DNA of 44,220 nucleotides from Spirogloea muscicola (lineage: Eukaryota > Streptophyta > Zygnematophyceae > Spirogloeales > Spirogloeaceae), in assembly GCA_009602725.1 (NCBI GenBank), contig WELB01000135.1, forward strand, positions 256,705-300,924, given 5' to 3'. Both the position numbers and the translations under genes were made by a program. The notes beneath the pieces are model-generated. The model was not told the DNA's origin and ran no database searches. It saw nothing but the letters and a program-made list of their open reading frames with translations. This document shows positions 40,601 to 44,220 of the stretch, one piece after another; positions within the stretch are counted from its first letter, which is position 1; the number at the start of each line of letters is the position of its first letter.

Positions 40601-43600
40601 AGGAGGAGGAGCTGCCCCGCCGCCGCTGCTCCGTCTGGGTGGTGGGGGTGGAGGGGGAGGTGGAGGTGGCGGCATGGAGCCTGAGCTTGCTCGTCGTGGA
40701 GGGACTGGCGGTGGAGGTGGCGGAGGAGGAGGGGGTGCACCACCTTCCAACCGTGGGGCCTCTGGAGGGGGCTGTGAATGAGGCGCTGCAGGATCAGCTA
40801 ACTGGGCTCGACGAGGAGGGACAGGCGGTGGCGGAGGGGGCGGAGGGGGCTGCATCCCACCTGAGCGCGGAGGAGGGACCGGGGGTGGAGGAGGGGGAGG
40901 TGGCGGGCCTCCTGCTGATCTACGGGGAGGCACTGGTGGTGGGGGTGGCGGAGGTGGGGGGCCTCCTTCTGATCTACGACGCGGAACGGGGGGCGGAGGT
41001 GGTGGTGGAGGGATGGACCCTGCGGACCTACAGGAAGGGGCAAGCGGAGGCGGAGGTGAGAGCGGCTGCAGGACCTCTTCTATCCGATGCGGAGGGATGG
41101 GGTAAGGAGGAGGGGGAGGAGGGGGGACGATGCGGCGTGGTGGCTTAGGGGGTGGTGGGGGCGGAGGGGGTGGAGGCCTGCCAGTTACTGCCGGCGGCAA
41201 GGAGAGAGGAGGAGCGAGCCCGTCACTTCCATTAGCACATGCTGTAAGGGGAAGCTCGACAATGGAGGGAATGGCCTCGGTAACCCGGGGCGCAAGTGGA
41301 GGAGTGAGAGGAGGGGTGATTGTGCCAATCGACGACTCCGGCTCGGACTCTGTCTCCCAGTCGGAGCTCCCATTCGCCAACTTCCGGGCCTTCGCCTGCT
41401 GCTGGAGCTGCAACCGCTTTGGCGCCTCGCCATTCTCCAGGCTCTGGCTTGCATACTCATCATCCTCGTCACCAAGAGTGGAGGACGAGAGAGTCCGCTT
41501 ATGCAACGTCGACTGCTGCCTGTCAGCAAGAACCTTGTCCCAACTTGTCGCGAGACCGTTCTGAGCCGTGATGTGCCTCAGCAACTGCATCGCAGCTTCT
41601 GAGTCCATCCCTGTGTTCTCGCCCCATGTGGCCCCACTGAAGAGCTCCTGCAGCTTGGAAAAGGCCTCGACAGGAAGCCCGCCTTTCTCATCCCCCTTTC
41701 CATTGGGAAGAGCAACAGCTGAAACCTCTGGTGCAGGTGGCAAAACGTCAAGCTCTCCAAAGAGAACCTGCACGAGGAGTGATGCTGCTCAAGCTTGTCA
41801 AGCATGGCCTGCTCTTACACGGTTTTGACTGATAACCTTCGCAACTGATGACCTCTCGCTCGACAAGGAGACAACGACAAGAAGCCAAACTGCCTACATG
41901 GCACTCCAGTAACATCACTGCTGAGTGGCTGGCCAATATTTACTCAGTACTGTCCCAAAAGCAAGAAGGTGAAGAGTCTGGCAGGTCCAAAACCCGAGGT
42001 TGTGAGATATCCTGCTCATGCAGTGAACAAAGACACATGCATACTGTCGTAGGGCAGTTACCTCAGAGCGGAAGTCCTTAGTGAAGCGCTCCTTTGCCCC
42101 CCACAGCACGTCAATGTCATCCCTTGAGAGCATTAGCATGTTCGACCGCAAGAACGCGGTGTTGAACATGACCCTGAACATCATGGTCTCTCGCCGCGAC
42201 TCCACTTCTAAGTGGATGACCTCCACAACCACGTCTCCTTGCACTGCACATTGGATGTCCATCTTCACTACCTCGCAATCGACCTGGAAGAGAGACATGG
42301 ACCCACAAATTTATCAATCGCTCACGATTGCAGTCATGCGAAACCTGCTATAGCTCCTCCCGCTTCTTCTCAGCAACGTCTCTGACTTTGTACATGACCA
42401 TTCACAACAATGTCTCTGCATGCTTGCAGACTGCAAGCTTAGCGACGAGTAGGAAACTCTCAGTATACCTGTCGGTAGTGCCTTGGGGATCTCTTCTTGG
42501 TGGTCGAGAACAAGAGTGTGGTATCCTGGTCAGGGAAATGGGGATCCCTTCCATAAACCCTGATCATTGGCCTGCAGCCGCTTCCTGAGTCAAAGCTGGG
42601 AACCGAGCGAAGGATGAGGCAGTCCAGCGTCAGGGCCCTCTCTGGCGGAGGCCACTCCGCCATCATATTGTTTCTTCTGGTCACGTACTGCAGGTACCTC
42701 ACCTGCATGCATAGACTAGCAAGCTCTGATGTCGAGGCAAACCCGTGCTTTTCAGAGGTTATTGACTGAGCAGCTAGGACCACACGATTGAGCAACTGGT
42801 GCCAAGGCCCAGTAGATCGTGAAGTTTGACATGCATGTCATCCCCTGTGCCCTGATTCTTTTGCACTGGGTCAGCAAAAAGGAGCAGGCAAAGTTGGCAT
42901 CGTCCTGAGAGCAATGCCAACAGGCACATCACTGAAGGTGGTGATAGCAAGTTCTCATCCTTGAGGTCAAGACAAAGCACGGTGGAGACATACCTGTGAG
43001 GGGATCGGACTAAGAGGCGAGAGCAGTTGCAACAGGCCTTTAGGAGCCTCTCTCTGAATCATCTCCAATGTGCGGAGCTCCTCTCGATGATCCTTTTGGT
43101 AGAGAAGAATGGCAGTGAGGATGAACGCGAGCAGTGGCCAGCCGCCGCGCTCACAATGCATCAGAACCAAGTTCTGAGCTCCACTGTCCAGTTCGAGCCA
43201 GCTATTGTAAGAGCGGAGGAGGTGGTGGATCATGGCCATCGAGATGACGGGGCAGCCTTCAAACTGCCGGGGGTAGTCCATCACGATCATGTCCTGCCCT
43301 GCCAGCTGCTCACTCAGCTGGCTCCGCCTCTCCCCTTCCTGCACGACTGGATGCAAATTGGTCACCAGAGTTGGCTGATGCGAGTGTGACTCATCGCCAT
43401 CCTGAATTTAGTAGCTCAGCGGGGGGAGAGCAGTGTCCCACCCGGAAATTGAAGACCAGGAATGCAGCCTCTGGTAGCTGCTCGTGTAGCTGCGTCGCGA
43501 CATGGCGCACGTACACGGCGTAGGCGTCTTCCCGTAGAACCTCCGTGGAGAAGCACGAGTCAAAAACTGGGCAAGTGAAGATGCAAGATGGAGATTTTGA

Positions 43601-44063
43601 GAACGGCGAAAGCGATAAAGGCCACCGAAACCAGCAGCAATGAGGTCAGTGAGTCGCTGTGTAGCTGCGGCAGTCAAGTGCCACGCTGAGGAACGATGCC
43701 TGGGGCTAATGACTGCAAGCGAAGCTGCGACGTGCACAGGCCGCCTCAAGTGCGGCGGATTGCAAAGTCTGCGGCCAGCCAGCACTGCTTCTGCTGCTTG
43801 TGGTGTCTCTGCATGTTCCAAGGACACTCCTGCCAGCGCTATCTCCCAGCCTCGGCGCCACTGACAGTCTTCCGTATAGCAGGGCCCAAGCAAAGGGTCG
43901 TCCATGTTGCCTAGGCACACTGTGCAGCAAGCCGCGCCGGCGGCCTCGGTGACAGGGGCCCGGGCGTCCCCACAGCAGCCTCACCGTAGATGCGGTCGGT
44001 GACCTGGAAGAGGCCGTCCGGCGGCGCGCGGCGGCCGAACCAGCCGCGCCACGTGAACGCCAT
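34645..44063 (-). CDS. Class II formin: PTEN-like, C2, FH1, FH2 and long charged helical tail
   Basis: Actin nucleator/elongator. Eighteen exons join in frame to 1852 residues: 44063-43985, 43566-43442, 43338-42994, 42702-42469, 42283-42062, 41767-40218, 39956-39827, 39657-39586, 39243-39145, 38985-38863, 38635-38585, 38506-38425, 38279-38185, 37926-37855, 37690-37574, 37313-37245, 36961-36895, 36671-34645. Residues 1 to ~335 are the plant class II PTEN-like phosphatase plus C2 region (VFDSCFSTEVL, MDYPRQFEGCP, HCERGGWPLLAF, MMFRVMFNTAFLRSNMLML). The signature loop lacks the catalytic Arg, so phosphatase activity is unlikely; phosphoinositide/membrane binding is the family role. FH1 (~540-820) has over a dozen polyproline runs for profilin. 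FH2 (~825-1180) is complete: LRPLHWVKV, DLRRANNCAIMLSKVKMPLP, LDVDQVENLLKFCPTK, SLGNALNQGTTRG, YFGEDPARCPFEQ. The tail (~1195-1765) is Glu/Lys/Arg-rich repeats, then a Pro-containing end, PPPNIEDYFRAVGRL...DGKL. The ATG at 44063 (MAFTWRGWFGRRAPPDGL) matches the family start. Confidence 0.96.
34905..36612 (-). repeat. Coding ~69-bp tandem repeats (23-residue charged helix) in formin last exon
   Basis: About 25 imperfect copies of a unit built on EAAELEKKRLEQEAEEER plus a short K/R-T-E spacer. The most uniform copies are 23 residues, at ~35830-36240; outer copies vary at 20-23 residues. The E/K/R pattern with few hydrophobic positions resembles a single alpha-helix (ER/K) or caldesmon-type helix more than a classical heptad coil. 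The whole tail lies in one exon. Confidence 0.9.
38708..38785 (-). repeat. GA-rich (pyrimidine on sense strand) tract in formin intron
   Basis: GAGAGAGAGGGGGATAGAGAGGGAGGG-type simple repeat on the plus strand, inside the formin intron between 38863 and 38635. On the sense strand it is a long CT tract upstream of the acceptor. Confidence 0.85.
40320..41190 (-). other. FH1 polyproline-coding region
   Basis: GGN-rich on the plus strand, coding on the minus strand for repeated runs of 7-12 prolines separated by R-R/S-x-G-type linkers. This is the profilin-binding FH1 segment of the formin; antisense glycine/tryptophan-rich open frames here are shadows. Confidence 0.9.
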
Positions 44064-44098
44064 GGCCCTCCGCCCGCCGCCGCCGCCGCCGCCGGCGG

Positions 44099-44220
<122 letters not shown>

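Noticed and set aside
40238-41148. Gly-rich or Trp/Arg-rich plus-strand frames at the FH1 region
   Set aside because: Antisense of polyproline codons; the minus frame carries FH1 leading into LRPLHWVKV of FH2.

Overview
The window is nuclear DNA of a green-lineage (plant-type) eukaryote. Every recognisable gene is split by short spliceosomal introns, mostly 70-400 bp, and nearly all its best matches are plant-type families: organellar methionyl-tRNA synthetase of the OVA1 type, sterol delta-7 reductase (DWF5), an LPCAT-like MBOAT acyltransferase, a RIE1-like RING-H2 ligase, a WEB-family-like coiled-coil protein and a class II formin with a PTEN-like N terminus. A U12-type AT-AC intron, TTTAGGG-like repeats and compact spacing suggest a streptophyte (charophyte) alga. 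A chlorophyte cannot be excluded and no species is named. First exons are very GC-rich; GC falls along the gene bodies.

Layout: (1) 1-8737 (+) URB2/NPA2-type nucleolar ribosome-biogenesis protein, 5' end outside the window. (2) 10001-~12.7 kb or further (-) RIE1-like membrane RING-H2 ubiquitin ligase. (3) 13615-17624 (+) complete 11-exon organellar MetRS; genes 2 and 3 diverge across a 929-base assembly gap. (4) 18021-21539 (-) MBOAT lysophospholipid acyltransferase. (5) 22194-~26669 (-) coiled-coil protein resembling the WEB family and ending in a CaaX box. (6) ~27345-28249 (+) heat-shock-factor-binding protein (HSBP) with an AT-AC intron; genes 5 and 6 diverge across a second gap of 644 bases. 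(7) 28869-~32.4 kb (-) 7-dehydrocholesterol/sterol delta-7 reductase. (8) 34645-44063 (-) complete 18-exon, 1852-residue class II formin with an unusual ~600-residue charged helical tail made of about 23-residue repeats.

The genes do not form one pathway. They are ordinary housekeeping and cell-structure genes: ribosome assembly, organellar translation, membrane lipid and sterol synthesis, ubiquitination, heat-shock control and actin nucleation. The most noteworthy points are the formin tail, the U12-type AT-AC intron in HSBP, the CaaX motif on the WEB-like protein, and telomere-like repeats just inside 5'-proximal introns of three genes. Exon models were built by reading splice sites by eye. 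Those of genes 3 and 8, and the 3' halves of 1 and 2, keep frame at every junction.
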